Under the pieces are notes generated by a model. That model made no database searches, had not been told where the DNA came from, and was given only the letters and a program-made list of their open reading frames with translations. Shown one piece after another: positions 52,084-60,708 of a stretch of 64,000 bases of DNA (the first letter of the stretch is position 1; every line of letters begins with the position of its first letter). The position numbers and the translations under genes are program-made. Source of the DNA: Streptomyces sp. LUP47B (GTDB lineage: Bacteria > Actinomycetota > Actinomycetes > Streptomycetales > Streptomycetaceae); assembly GCF_001746295.1 (NCBI RefSeq), contig NZ_MJAH01000007.1:272792-336791 (forward strand). The letters run 5' to 3'.

Positions 52084-52464
52084 ATGCGGATCGGAGATGC
52101 GGCGGCAGCGGCGGGGACCACCCCGCGGGCACTGCGGTTCTACGAGGAACGAGGCCTGCTGCCACCACCGCGGCGCACCGCCACCGGGCAGCGTGAGTAC
52201 GGACCGGGCGAGGTGGCCAGAGTCCGCCTCATCCGTGAACTGCTGGCGCTCGGACTCACCGTCGAGGATCTCCGCGGCGTCGCCGACCGGATCGGCCTCC
52301 TGGTCGAGAATCCACAACAGCGGTGCGGACGCCCCGACTCCGACATCCCCGGCTCCGGGGTGGTCGACCGCAGACTCGCGGCCCTCGACGCCGAGATCGA
52401 CCGCCTGACCCGGCTGCGCGCCCGTCTGGCACTGCGCACATACCGACAGAATCCCCGGTGTTGA
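52084..52464 (+). CDS. MerR-family regulator
   Basis: A 126-residue MerR protein: N-terminal winged helix MRIGDAAAAAGTTPRALRFY and RTATGQREYGPGEVARVRLI, then the dimerisation helix RRLAALDAEIDRLTRLRARL. A single cysteine (QQRCGRP) lies between them and another is the last residue, few for a metal sensor. It more likely senses electrophiles or drugs. ATG 52084 is preferred; GTG at 52072 is possible. It probably controls the adjacent oxidoreductase. Confidence 0.88.
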   Translation: MRIGDAAAAAGTTPRALRFYEERGLLPPPRRTATGQREYGPGEVARVRLIRELLALGLTVEDLRGVADRIGLLVENPQQRCGRPDSDIPGSGVVDRRLAALDAEIDRLTRLRARLALRTYRQNPRC

Positions 52465-52561
52465 CGTCGCAAGCGAGGGTCTTGGACTGGAACGCGCACC
52501 CACCGGCGGCGAGCACGCCGGGCGAGCCGGTTGCCGTACTGCACGCACCGTGCATCCCGTC

Positions 52562-52678
52562 GTGCCGCCCCGCGTCGACTACGAACTCACCCCACTCGGC
52601 CGGACGCTCCTCGACCGGGCTCTGACCCACATCGACGACATCGACAAGGCCCGGGACGCGTACGACACCCGCACCTGA
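52562..52678 (+). pseudogene. HxlR regulator C-terminal remnant
   Basis: Within the gap 52465-52783, 38 codons read PPRVDYELTPLGRTLLDRAL and end DAYDTRT-stop. This is the wing and last helix of an HxlR regulator; compare PPRVEYALTPLG in the intact gene at 33345. The DNA-binding core is absent. The rest of the gap shows nothing recognisable. Confidence 0.65.
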
Positions 52679-52783
52679 GACGCACCACCCCGTCCTCGTC
52701 ACGTACGAACGGGGTGTTTCCGTTCTGCGAACAGGGCGCCGGGACAGGGGACGAGGGCCGGCCACCGGTGTGACCATGTCCGC

Positions 52784-53090
52784 ATGCTCCCGGGAGAAGA
52801 TCGCGCCGCCCTTAGGGTGCTGGTGGTGTGCATGGCGGCAGGGGGCACGACTCTGCTCGACCAGTCGGTCCTCAACCTCGCTGTGCCGACGCTGCGTCAG
52901 TCGCTGGACGCGGGTTCCACCGATGTGCAGTGGATCGTCGCCGGATACTCGCTGCCCTTCGGCCTGATGCTGGTGCCGGGCGGCATCCTCGGTGACGCGC
53001 GCGGGCACAATGGGCTGTTCCTCGTGTCGGCCCGGGTGATCGTCCTGGCCACCCTCGACTTCGGCACCTCCGTCCTCGGCGTGCCTTCAG
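52784..53090 (+). pseudogene. MFS exporter N-terminal fragment
   Basis: About 100 codons match the first three helices of a DHA2-type exporter (LDQSVLNLAVPTLRQSLDAG, then [22 protein letters not shown]). The homology ends at 53090, where the frame runs into an ABC ATPase fragment. The open frame continues to 53557, but the product would be a chimera. The gene is truncated and not functional as a transporter. Confidence 0.7.
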
Positions 53091-53557
53091 GGTCGGCGAC
53101 CGCGCCTCCCGGCTCGCCCGGGCCCGGGAACTGCTCGATCGGGTGGCGCTGCCGGTATCGACGCCGGAGCGCCGCCCGGCGGAGCTGTCCGGCGGCCGGC
53201 GACAGCGCGCCGCGATCGGCCGCGCCCTGGCGCTCTCCCCCCGACCTGGTGGTCTGCGGCGAGCCGGTGTCCGCACTCGACGTCTCCGTGCAGGCGAAGG
53301 TCCTCGACCTGCCCGCCGAACTGCAGGCCGACACCGGGGTGGCGTACCTGTTCATCTCGCACGACCTGGCCGTCGTGCGCCGGATCGCCCACCAGGTCGC
53401 CCTCATGGGGGCCGGCCGCATCGTCGAGACGGGCACCGCCGACGACCTGTTCACCCGCCCCCGCCACTCCCACATCCGCGAACCGCTCGCGGCGATCCCC
53501 GGCGACCGTTACCCCAGGACCGCCACCGAACCCCTGGAAACGAAGGAGCACGCATGA
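53091..53557 (+). pseudogene. Oligopeptide-type ABC ATPase fragment, frameshifted
   Basis: The C-terminal half of a Dpp/OppF-like ATPase. The signature [19 protein letters not shown] is in one frame. The rest ([15 protein letters not shown], then [20 protein letters not shown]) is in the next frame. The switch is at a run of six C after CTCT near 53238, where five would keep the frame, so one inserted C explains it. The Walker B Asp is also changed to Gly (VVCGEP for the usual DEP). The 5' half is missing. It overlaps the DUF1684 gene by ATGA, showing the old operon order. Confidence 0.75.
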
Positions 53558-54378
53558 CCGTTCAGGACACCACCGCAGACCTTTCCGCCTTCACCCGCGA
53601 CTGGCAGGAGTGGCACACCAGGCAGGAGGCACGCCTCGCCGACCCGCACGGGTTCCTCGCGATCACCGGCCTGCACTGGCTCGTCGACGAACCGCAGCGT
53701 TTCCCCGACGCTCCGGGCGCCTGGTCGACCGGCGCCGGCGGGGTCGTCGTGGTCCTCGACGACAGCGAGGAACTGGTCGTCGACGGCACCCCCGTGCGCG
53801 GCGAGCACCGCTTCGGGGTGCTGCCGGAACGCGGCGGAGTCAACGCGGTCTGGGGCGACGCGGTGATCGAGGTGGCCAAGCGCGGCGGACACGACATCCT
53901 CCGTCCCCGGCACCCGGACGCGTCCCTGCGCACCGCCTTCACCGGCACGCCCGCCTACGCCCCGCACCCACGCTGGTCCGTGGCCGGCCGGTACACGGCC
54001 TTCGACGAGCCGCGGCCCACGACGGTGGGCGCCGCGGTCGAGGGCCTTGAGCACGTGTACGACGCGCCGGGCCGGATCGACTTCGAGCTGGACGGCCGGG
54101 AGTTGGCCCTGACCGCGTTCCCCGGACACGCTCCGGGCAGTCTGCTGGTGCTGTTCACCGACGCGACCTCCGGCGTCACCACCTACGCGGCCAACCGGGC
54201 CCTCGCCCTCGACCCGCCCGCCACCGACGGCACCGTCCTCCTGGACTTCAACCGGGCGGCGAACCTGCCGTGCGCCTACACCGATCTGGCCACCTGCCCG
54301 CTGCCGCCGGCCGAGAACAGGCTGCCCGTGGCGATCGAGGCCGGGGAGAAGATCCCCCGCGAGCGCGGCGGGTCCTGA
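53554..54378 (+). CDS. DUF1684-family protein
   Basis: A 274-residue protein of the DUF1684 family. Its hallmark near the C-terminus is [20 protein letters not shown] followed by [18 protein letters not shown]. The N-terminal half has [20 protein letters not shown] and TGLHWL. No signal peptide, reaction unknown. It was probably the partner of the ABC transporter whose ATPase fragment overlaps its start, and of the LLM flavoenzyme that follows by 48 bp. These three often travel together in actinomycetes. Confidence 0.82.
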   Translation: MTVQDTTADLSAFTRDWQEWHTRQEARLADPHGFLAITGLHWLVDEPQRFPDAPGAWSTGAGGVVVVLDDSEELVVDGTPVRGEHRFGVLPERGGVNAVWGDAVIEVAKRGGHDILRPRHPDASLRTAFTGTPAYAPHPRWSVAGRYTAFDEPRPTTVGAAVEGLEHVYDAPGRIDFELDGRELALTAFPGHAPGSLLVLFTDATSGVTTYAANRALALDPPATDGTVLLDFNRAANLPCAYTDLATCPLPPAENRLPVAIEAGEKIPRERGGS

Positions 54379-54426
54379 CCAGCCGGCGTCACCGGGACCA
54401 TCACTACCAAGAGGGACGCACCCCGC

Positions 54427-55500
54427 ATGAGTACCCCCACGATCAGCTCGCTGGCCTTTCTCACCCCGGGCAACTTCGCCGACGACGACCCGTACCCCGG
54501 TCTGGAGGAGACACTCCAGCTGTTCGAGTACGGCGAACGCCTGGGCTTCGACGGAGCCTGGATCCGGCAACGCCATCTTGAACACGGTGTCGGCTCGGCC
54601 GCGGTCTTCCTCGCCGCGGCCGGCCAGCGCACCGAGCGGATCGAGCTGGGGACCGCGGTCATCCCGATCGGGTACGAGAGCCCGTTCCGGCTCGCCGAGG
54701 ACCTGGCGCTGGCCGACGTGCTGTCCCGTGGCCGGTTGCAGGTCGGATTCAGCACCGGAATGCCGCACGCCGAACTCCTCGGCGACCTGGTGTACGACGG
54801 GGACTGGCGCGGCTTCGACCTGTCCTACGGCAGGATCGCCCGGGTCGTCGAGAACCTGCGCGGCGGCTACCTCGGCGGCCCGGACACGGTGATCCAGTCA
54901 CCGGGCAACACCCAGCGACCACGCCTGCAACCGCACAACCCCGGCCTGGTGGACCGGGTCTGGTACGGCGGCGGCAGCCGGCGCTCGATCCGGTGGGCAG
55001 CAGAGCACGGGCTGAACCTGCTCAGCGGCAACATCGTCACCGGTGAGAGCACCGACGACTTCACCACGGCCCAACTCACCCTGCTCTCCCAGTACCGACG
55101 CACTCTCGCCGAGGACCGCCCGACACGGGTGGCGCTCGGCCGGGTGATCGTGCCGTTCGACAGCGCGGACGCAACCACCCGCGCCCGCTACCGGGACTAC
55201 GCGGCCAGTCGGCACGCGCGCACCCTGGCCCCACAGGGCCCGAGGCGGACCCTGTTCGCCCCGGACGTGGTCGGGACCGCGGAACAGATACTGGAGCAAC
55301 TGGCCGCGGATCCCGTGGTCGCCGCCGTGTCGGAGCTGCGCCTTGAGCTGCCGTACGAGTTCCACCGGGGCGACTACGAGCAGATCCTTCACGACGTACG
55401 GCACCTGATCGCACCAGAGCTGGGCTGGCGGCCCGACACCGCGCTGAACCAGGCAGCGTCGATCAATGAACTCCGCCGCCTCGGGTCTCCCACCGTCTGA
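54427..55500 (+). CDS. LLM-class flavin-dependent oxidoreductase
   Basis: A 357-residue luciferase-like monooxygenase with a TIM barrel binding reduced flavin (F420H2 or FMNH2). LFEYGERLGFDGAWIRQRHL is the N-terminal signature; IELGTAVIPIGYESPFRLAEDL follows, and LSRGRLQVGFSTGMP lies in the phosphate-binding region. WYGGGSRRSIRWAAEHGLNL is near residue 178. The substrate is unknown. It remains intact although the transporter part of the operon has decayed. Confidence 0.9.
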   Translation: MSTPTISSLAFLTPGNFADDDPYPGLEETLQLFEYGERLGFDGAWIRQRHLEHGVGSAAVFLAAAGQRTERIELGTAVIPIGYESPFRLAEDLALADVLSRGRLQVGFSTGMPHAELLGDLVYDGDWRGFDLSYGRIARVVENLRGGYLGGPDTVIQSPGNTQRPRLQPHNPGLVDRVWYGGGSRRSIRWAAEHGLNLLSGNIVTGESTDDFTTAQLTLLSQYRRTLAEDRPTRVALGRVIVPFDSADATTRARYRDYAASRHARTLAPQGPRRTLFAPDVVGTAEQILEQLAADPVVAAVSELRLELPYEFHRGDYEQILHDVRHLIAPELGWRPDTALNQAASINELRRLGSPTV

Positions 55501-55616
55501 CTCTTCCAGAAGCACCTATCCATCCGACCTCTACTTCAACTTTCTCCCTCGCACTCACCATTGACACTCCCCCATGCCTCCTCAATCATCAAGACATCCG
55601 ATGACTGGGAGCCGCC

Positions 55617-57965
55617 ATGAGTACGTATCCAAGACGTCATGTCCTCGGCGTCACGGCGGGTGTCGCTGCCTCAGCCGCTCTTTCCTTCGCCTCCACGACC
55701 GACGCCCAGGCTGCTCAGGCGGTCGCACAGCAGAGCCCGACATGGGCACCCGTGCCCGCGCCGGTTCCCGTCCCCCTCGACAGCCTCTACGACAACGACG
55801 CCATCGACACGGCCTCCGCGCGAGGCGGCGACTTCGACGGCTCCGGCTACACGTTCCCCGGCGAGGAACTCCCGGCCGGCCAGGTGGAGGTGGACGGCGT
55901 TCCGTTCGTCTTCCCGTCCTCGGCGCCAGGCGCCAAGAACAACGTCGTCGCGCTCGGTCAGCGCATCGACCTGCCCAAGGGCCGCTACATGGCGGCCTAC
56001 TTCCTCACCTCGGGGAGTTACGGCAACGCCTCGGGCAAGGCGACGGTGCACTACGCGGACGGTTCGACCACGACGGCCGGTCTCACCGGAGCGGACTGGT
56101 ACGCGGCGGGCGGTTCCCTGTCGGCGCCGTACCGCTACGGTCCGGACGGCGCGAAGGACGAACACAGCGTCGGCATCGGCACATCGGAGGTATGGGTCGA
56201 TCCGCAGCGCGAGGCGATCGCCGTCACCTTGCCGACCACCCACGCACCCGAGGCCAACCAGACCTCGCTGCACGTGTTCGCGCTCTCCCTCCAGCCGGTA
56301 GCCCAGGGACGCGCACTGATCCTGCGCGACGCCCACTCCACGAACTCGCTCCTGACGTCCACCGGCGCCCAGAGCGTCGAGGCCACGGTCGTCAACGCGG
56401 GTACCGCCGCCGTCCTGGCCGGCGACGACGTGGCGGTGCAGGTCACGGTGCCGGGCGCCCGGACCGTGGAGCCCGCCGCCATCCGCCGCCTCGACCCCGG
56501 CGAGCAGGCTCGCGTCCGCATCGGCATCCGCAACCGCACGGGGACGGCACCCGGCACCTCCCAGGACGGCGTGGTGACGGTCACCGGCCGCGGCGCCACG
56601 GCCGCCACCCAGCGCAGCCGGCTGTCCCTCGGCGTCGCCGACTACCAGCCGACCGAGACCTCCCTCTCCGGTCACCAGGCGCCGTACTGGTTCCACCGCG
56701 CCAAGTTCGGCATCTTCATCCACTGGGGCGTCTACTCGGTGCCCGCCTGGGCGCCGGTCGGCACGCAGTACGCCGAGTGGTACTGGGACCAGATGCAGGA
56801 CCCGAACAACCCCACGTACGCCCACCACCGGGACACCTACGGCGAGAACTTCGCCTACGACGACTTCATCCCGCGCTTCACGGCGGAGAAGTTCGACCCG
56901 CGGTCCTGGGTCGAGTTGTTCCGGGACGCCGGCGCCCAGTACCACGTGCTGACCTCCAAGCACCACGAGGGATTCGCCCTCTGGGACACCAAGGTCTCCG
57001 ACCGCAACGCCGTGAAGATGGGCCCGAAGCGGGACCTGATCAAGGAGCTGTTCGAGGCGTCCCGGCGCTACACGCCCGAGCTCCACCGCGGCCTCTACTT
57101 CTCGATGCCCGAGTGGTTCAACCCGGACAACCCCTGGATGGGCCACGCCCCGCGCAACCCGTACACCCTCGACCCCGTGCCCTACACCGGGTACACCGCG
57201 GGCAAGGACTTCGTGAAGGACTACCAGGCTCCGCAGATGCTGGAGCTGATCCACGGTTACGACCCGGAGCTCATCTGGTGCGACATCGGCGGTGCCAACG
57301 ACAGCGTGCACGTGCTCGCCGAGTACTTCAACCACGCCAAGAACCGGTCCCGTCCCATCGACGTCACCGTCAACAACCGTTCGGGCATCTCCTTCCACGA
57401 CTTCACGACGCCCGAGTACACGACGTACGACAACACCGTGATCGCCAAATGGGAGTCCAGCCGCGGCCTGGACCCGTTCAGCTACGGCTACAACCAGGCC
57501 ACCCCCGACGGCTCCTACATGACGACGGAACAGGTCGTGCACAGCCTGGTCGACATCGTCTCCAAGAACGGCAACTTCCTGCTCGACATCGGCCCACGCG
57601 CCGACGGCACCATCCCGGAGATCATGCAGACGCGACTGCGTGAGACGGGTCAGTGGCTGAAGACGAACGGCGAGGCCGTCTACGACACCACGTACTGGTC
57701 GAAGATGGCGGAACTCGGCGACGACATCCGCTTCACCGTCCGCCCGAACCGAGCCTTCTACATCCACTCCCTGGCCCAGCCCGGCTCACGCCTCACCGTC
57801 GAGGCACCGGTCCCGATCCGCAGCGGTGACACGGTGACGATGCTGGGCCACGACCGGCCACTGAAGTGGACCCTCAGCAAGGGGGCGCTGGTGATCGACG
57901 TCCCCGCGGCGGCCCGCAAGGCGGGACAGCATGTCTGGGTCTTCAAGGTGACGTGGAACGCCTGA
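55617..57965 (+). CDS. Secreted GH29 alpha-L-fucosidase
   Basis: A 782-residue exported glycosidase. The signal peptide reads YPRRHVLGVTAGVAASAAL with a twin-Arg, cleaved near DAQAAQA (about 38). A beta-sandwich/NEW3-like region of about 330 residues precedes the family 29 barrel (KFGIFIHWGVYSVPAW, YHVLTSKHHEGFALWD). Catalytic Asp556 lies in ELIWCDIGGAN. The C-terminal KNGNFLLDIGPRADGTIPE and a small beta domain close the protein. It releases fucose from external polymers. It is not obviously in an operon. Confidence 0.92.
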   Translation: MSTYPRRHVLGVTAGVAASAALSFASTTDAQAAQAVAQQSPTWAPVPAPVPVPLDSLYDNDAIDTASARGGDFDGSGYTFPGEELPAGQVEVDGVPFVFPSSAPGAKNNVVALGQRIDLPKGRYMAAYFLTSGSYGNASGKATVHYADGSTTTAGLTGADWYAAGGSLSAPYRYGPDGAKDEHSVGIGTSEVWVDPQREAIAVTLPTTHAPEANQTSLHVFALSLQPVAQGRALILRDAHSTNSLLTSTGAQSVEATVVNAGTAAVLAGDDVAVQVTVPGARTVEPAAIRRLDPGEQARVRIGIRNRTGTAPGTSQDGVVTVTGRGATAATQRSRLSLGVADYQPTETSLSGHQAPYWFHRAKFGIFIHWGVYSVPAWAPVGTQYAEWYWDQMQDPNNPTYAHHRDTYGENFAYDDFIPRFTAEKFDPRSWVELFRDAGAQYHVLTSKHHEGFALWDTKVSDRNAVKMGPKRDLIKELFEASRRYTPELHRGLYFSMPEWFNPDNPWMGHAPRNPYTLDPVPYTGYTAGKDFVKDYQAPQMLELIHGYDPELIWCDIGGANDSVHVLAEYFNHAKNRSRPIDVTVNNRSGISFHDFTTPEYTTYDNTVIAKWESSRGLDPFSYGYNQATPDGSYMTTEQVVHSLVDIVSKNGNFLLDIGPRADGTIPEIMQTRLRETGQWLKTNGEAVYDTTYWSKMAELGDDIRFTVRPNRAFYIHSLAQPGSRLTVEAPVPIRSGDTVTMLGHDRPLKWTLSKGALVIDVPAAARKAGQHVWVFKVTWNA

Positions 57966-57998
57966 CCGACGACGCCGAAGCGGCAGCCCTCACTCAGG

Positions 57999-59009
57999 TC
58001 ACGTGGTGTTCCACGCCGGTCTGGTGGGGGCTTGCCGCACTGCCACCAAGCCGTAGGAGGACGTGACCGCTCGCGGTCCGCTCAACGTCTTCCGGACGCC
58101 TCCGAAGCATTCTTTTGCGCCGCCGGCCGCAGGACTGAAGCAGGCCTGCACCGGCGTTCCGGGGCCGACCACGCTCATGAGGGTGTGGACGTAGGTGTCC
58201 GCCTCCTTGCGGGTGGTGACCTGGGCGCTGCGGAGGGAGCCGTGCCGGCCTCCCACCCGCATCTCGACGCGGTCCTTCACGACGGCGCCCCACATCCGGG
58301 CCCAACTCGTCCCGCATTCCTGGCTGTAGCGGATCTGGATGAAGGCACCGGTGGCGGTCTCGTGTTCGGCCAGGGTCAGCGGCTCGGCAGCGCAGCGCGT
58401 CGCGATCGGGTCCTTGTTCTGACAGGCCGTGTGCCGGCAGAGCGCCCCGGTGGCCGCGGAGGGCGTGGGGGACGCCGGCGCCTCCTCTTGGTGCGTGGGG
58501 GGAAGGTGGGTGAGTACGAGCGCCCCGAGGACGACGGCACAAGTCGACACGAGCGCGGTGACGATGTTCACGCGCCAGCGGCCGGTTGAGCTGGTGCGCG
58601 TGTCGTCGGCGCCGCTCGGAGCCGGCTCGCCGGTGTCGGTGGTGGTGTCGGCGGCGGTGTCGGGTGGGACAGTGGCGAAGCCCGGGGTCGGTGTGTCCAT
58701 CTCGGTGGCGGCCGTGTTCTGTCGAACCGGTGTCCCCCGTCTCGTCCCGGTGTCCTCCGTCGTCCGATGCGTGCGGGCGATGTCCAGGAGCGCGAGCGAA
58801 TGGTCGGCGGGTTCGTCGGCGAGACGGCACAGCTCCTTGACCGCGCTGCGCGGTGGCAGGCTCTTGCCGTTGAGGTAACGCTCCCAGGACGACTTGCTGT
58901 ACGTGGTCTCGTTCGCGAGCTGCGCGAGGCTCAGTCCGGTGCGCTGCCGCAACTTCTGGAGTACGGCGGCCAGTCGCGCGCACGGCGGGGAGGGTGCGCC
59001 GGCTGTCAT
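57999..59009 (-). CDS. Membrane-anchored XRE regulator with DUF2690 outer domain
   Basis: A 336-residue one-component protein. An N-terminal helix-turn-helix (SLAQLANETTYSKSSWERYL, then NGKSLPP) is followed by a long polar Thr/Pro-rich linker. One transmembrane helix (VNIVTALVSTCAVVLGALVL, about 150-169) leads to a C-terminal domain with paired cysteines (CRHTACQNKDP...CAAEP; IQIRYSQECGTSWARMWGAV), a DUF2690 pattern that should lie outside the cell. It overlaps the preceding XRE gene by ATGA. The layout suggests direct signalling from the wall to DNA. Confidence 0.88.
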   Translation of the reverse strand: MTAGAPSPPCARLAAVLQKLRQRTGLSLAQLANETTYSKSSWERYLNGKSLPPRSAVKELCRLADEPADHSLALLDIARTHRTTEDTGTRRGTPVRQNTAATEMDTPTPGFATVPPDTAADTTTDTGEPAPSGADDTRTSSTGRWRVNIVTALVSTCAVVLGALVLTHLPPTHQEEAPASPTPSAATGALCRHTACQNKDPIATRCAAEPLTLAEHETATGAFIQIRYSQECGTSWARMWGAVVKDRVEMRVGGRHGSLRSAQVTTRKEADTYVHTLMSVVGPGTPVQACFSPAAGGAKECFGGVRKTLSGPRAVTSSYGLVAVRQAPTRPAWNTT

Positions 59010-59836
59010 CCGCGCAACGCCTTCCACGAGCGCGGCCCCAGCATGCCGTCGACGGTGAGGCCCGCGCGGTCCTGGAACGCCTTGACCGCCCGCAGCGTCA
59101 GCGGGCCGAACATGCCGTCGATTCCTCCGGGTGAGATGCCTGCCCGGCGCAGCAGACACTGTGCCTCGGCGACGTCGGCACCGGTGGCGCCGTAGACGAT
59201 CTCGGTGTTGCGGCCCTTGTTGATGCCCGCCGACCAGCGGCCGTCGACCCGTGTGATGCGGCAGGTGTAGGAGGGCGGCGGGGAGGCCGCGGTGGTGCGG
59301 GGCGAAGTGGTGACGGCTGCCCGACCGGCTTCGTCGTCGAGGCGGAGCATGAGCAGCAGCGCCGCCGTAAGGGCTACGGCGAGGGCGGCGATGCCCGCTG
59401 TGAGAGCGATGTGCGGGAAGCGACCGGGGGCCGGTCCGGTGGCACGGGGTGGCGTGTGTGCGGTCGCTGCGGCGGGTGGCCGGGGATGCGGGGTCGCCGG
59501 GTCGGCCGGTTGCTCCTGTTCCCGCTCGCGCTGCTCGCTCTGCTGCTGTGCGGCGGGCTTGGCGCGGCGGCTGTTCCGGGAGTCGGCGGCGATCTCGTGC
59601 AGCGCGAGCAGGGGGACGGGGTCGGTGCCGGTGATCCGGGCCAGTGCCTCCACGGCCTCGCGCGGTGGCAGCGACGTGCCGCCCAGGTAACGCTCCCACG
59701 ACTTGGCGCTGTAGCCGGTCTTGACCGCGAGCTGTCGCATCGTCAGCTCGCTGTGGTCCTTCAGCCGACGTAAGCGGGTCACCAACTGCCGTGCGCTGGG
59801 GTCGAGTTCCCCGGGCAGCGTTCTGGAGCGCGGCAT
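59006..59836 (-). CDS. Membrane-anchored XRE regulator with peptidoglycan-binding domain
   Basis: A 276-residue relative of the next gene. The HTH (MRQLAVKTGYSAKSWERYLG, then TSLPP) uses nearly the same recognition sequence. A Gln/Pro-rich linker and one helix (IALTAGIAALAVALTAALLL, about 144-163) follow. The outer part ends in a PG_binding_1 domain (AQCLLRRAGISPGGIDGMFG, then VKAFQDRAGLTVDGMLGP). A membrane-bound DNA-binding protein with a peptidoglycan-reading tail is an obvious candidate wall sensor. It is divergent from two secreted peptidoglycan-binding genes. Confidence 0.9.
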   Translation of the reverse strand: MPRSRTLPGELDPSARQLVTRLRRLKDHSELTMRQLAVKTGYSAKSWERYLGGTSLPPREAVEALARITGTDPVPLLALHEIAADSRNSRRAKPAAQQQSEQREREQEQPADPATPHPRPPAAATAHTPPRATGPAPGRFPHIALTAGIAALAVALTAALLLMLRLDDEAGRAAVTTSPRTTAASPPPSYTCRITRVDGRWSAGINKGRNTEIVYGATGADVAEAQCLLRRAGISPGGIDGMFGPLTLRAVKAFQDRAGLTVDGMLGPRSWKALRG

Positions 59837-60119
59837 GTTTCCCCAAAGCGGTCGTCAGCGTGGTCGTGTGCGTGAGCAGCGGCCCCCTCCGCTTCTGCGC
59901 ATTCTGCATGAGCACGCCACATCTGTCACAGGTGTCCCACATCGCCGTCCCAGCGGATGCCGTCGTCCCAGGTCAGCAAGGTGGTCGTCCCGTAAGACCG
60001 CCACCTGGGCCGCCGCCATGGCCGTCGCGCCCGGATGCCAGGCACCTTGGTCCCGCCACCTGGCCCGCTCGGCCTGATCGGCGTGACAGGTGCGAACCCC
60101 ACAAACGAAAGAGGAACCC

Positions 60120-60566
60120 ATGCGACCGAACGCTCTGGGCAGGACCATCGCAGGCGTCATCGCCGTTGTCGGCCTCGCCGCCGGCAGTGTGGCGACCGCG
60201 GGCACCAGCTTCGCGGCGACCACGAGCACCGCGCAGACGACGGCCGTCGCCCAGCCCGCCGCCGTGGCCGCGACGCAGAACTTCGGCCTGACCTCGGCCG
60301 AGGCCAAGAACGTCCAGAACTTCCTCGCGGCCAACTGGGGTTACACGGGCGGCATCGACGGTCAGCTGGGCACCAACAGCTGGAAGGCCTTCCAGCGCTG
60401 CCTGGCCACGTACTGGGGCTACACGGGCGACATCGACGGGGACCCGGGCCCCAACACCATCAAGGCGCTGCAGCGTCTACTGAAGGACTCCTACGGCTAC
60501 ACGGGCGCCATCGACGGCATCGCCGGTTCGGGCACTCGGGCGGCGTTCAAGCGATTCGCCGCCTGA
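60120..60566 (+). CDS. Secreted three-repeat peptidoglycan-binding protein
   Basis: A 148-residue exported protein. The signal peptide ends near GTSFAATT (about 33). After a short Ala/Gln spacer come three repeats of about 33 residues with cores NWGYTGGIDGQLG, YWGYTGDIDGDPG and SYGYTGAIDGIAG, a PG_binding_1-like pattern. There is no catalytic domain, so it should bind the wall or act as partner. ATG at 60120 after GAAAGAGGA. It is divergent from the membrane-bound XRE pair. Confidence 0.87.
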   Translation: MRPNALGRTIAGVIAVVGLAAGSVATAGTSFAATTSTAQTTAVAQPAAVAATQNFGLTSAEAKNVQNFLAANWGYTGGIDGQLGTNSWKAFQRCLATYWGYTGDIDGDPGPNTIKALQRLLKDSYGYTGAIDGIAGSGTRAAFKRFAA

Positions 60567-60608
60567 CCGGTACGACCCGCCCGACCGGGCCGACCGTCGA
60601 GTGACCGG

Positions 60609-60645
60609 CCGCGGCCCGTCCTTGCCCCGCAAGGACGGGCCGCGG
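60609..60645 (+). terminator. Perfect 17-bp stem terminator
   Basis: CCGCGGCCCGTCCTTGC, loop CCC, then the exact complement. It lies 42 bp after the first peptidoglycan-binding gene and just before the next gene's leader. Without a T run it may end, or reduce, read-through between the two. Confidence 0.75.
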
Positions 60646-60708
60646 ATGTGTGTTCCCCGCTCCCCCGTCCCCACCCACGCTCGTCCAGAGAAGGAGAACC
60701 TCGCCGCC

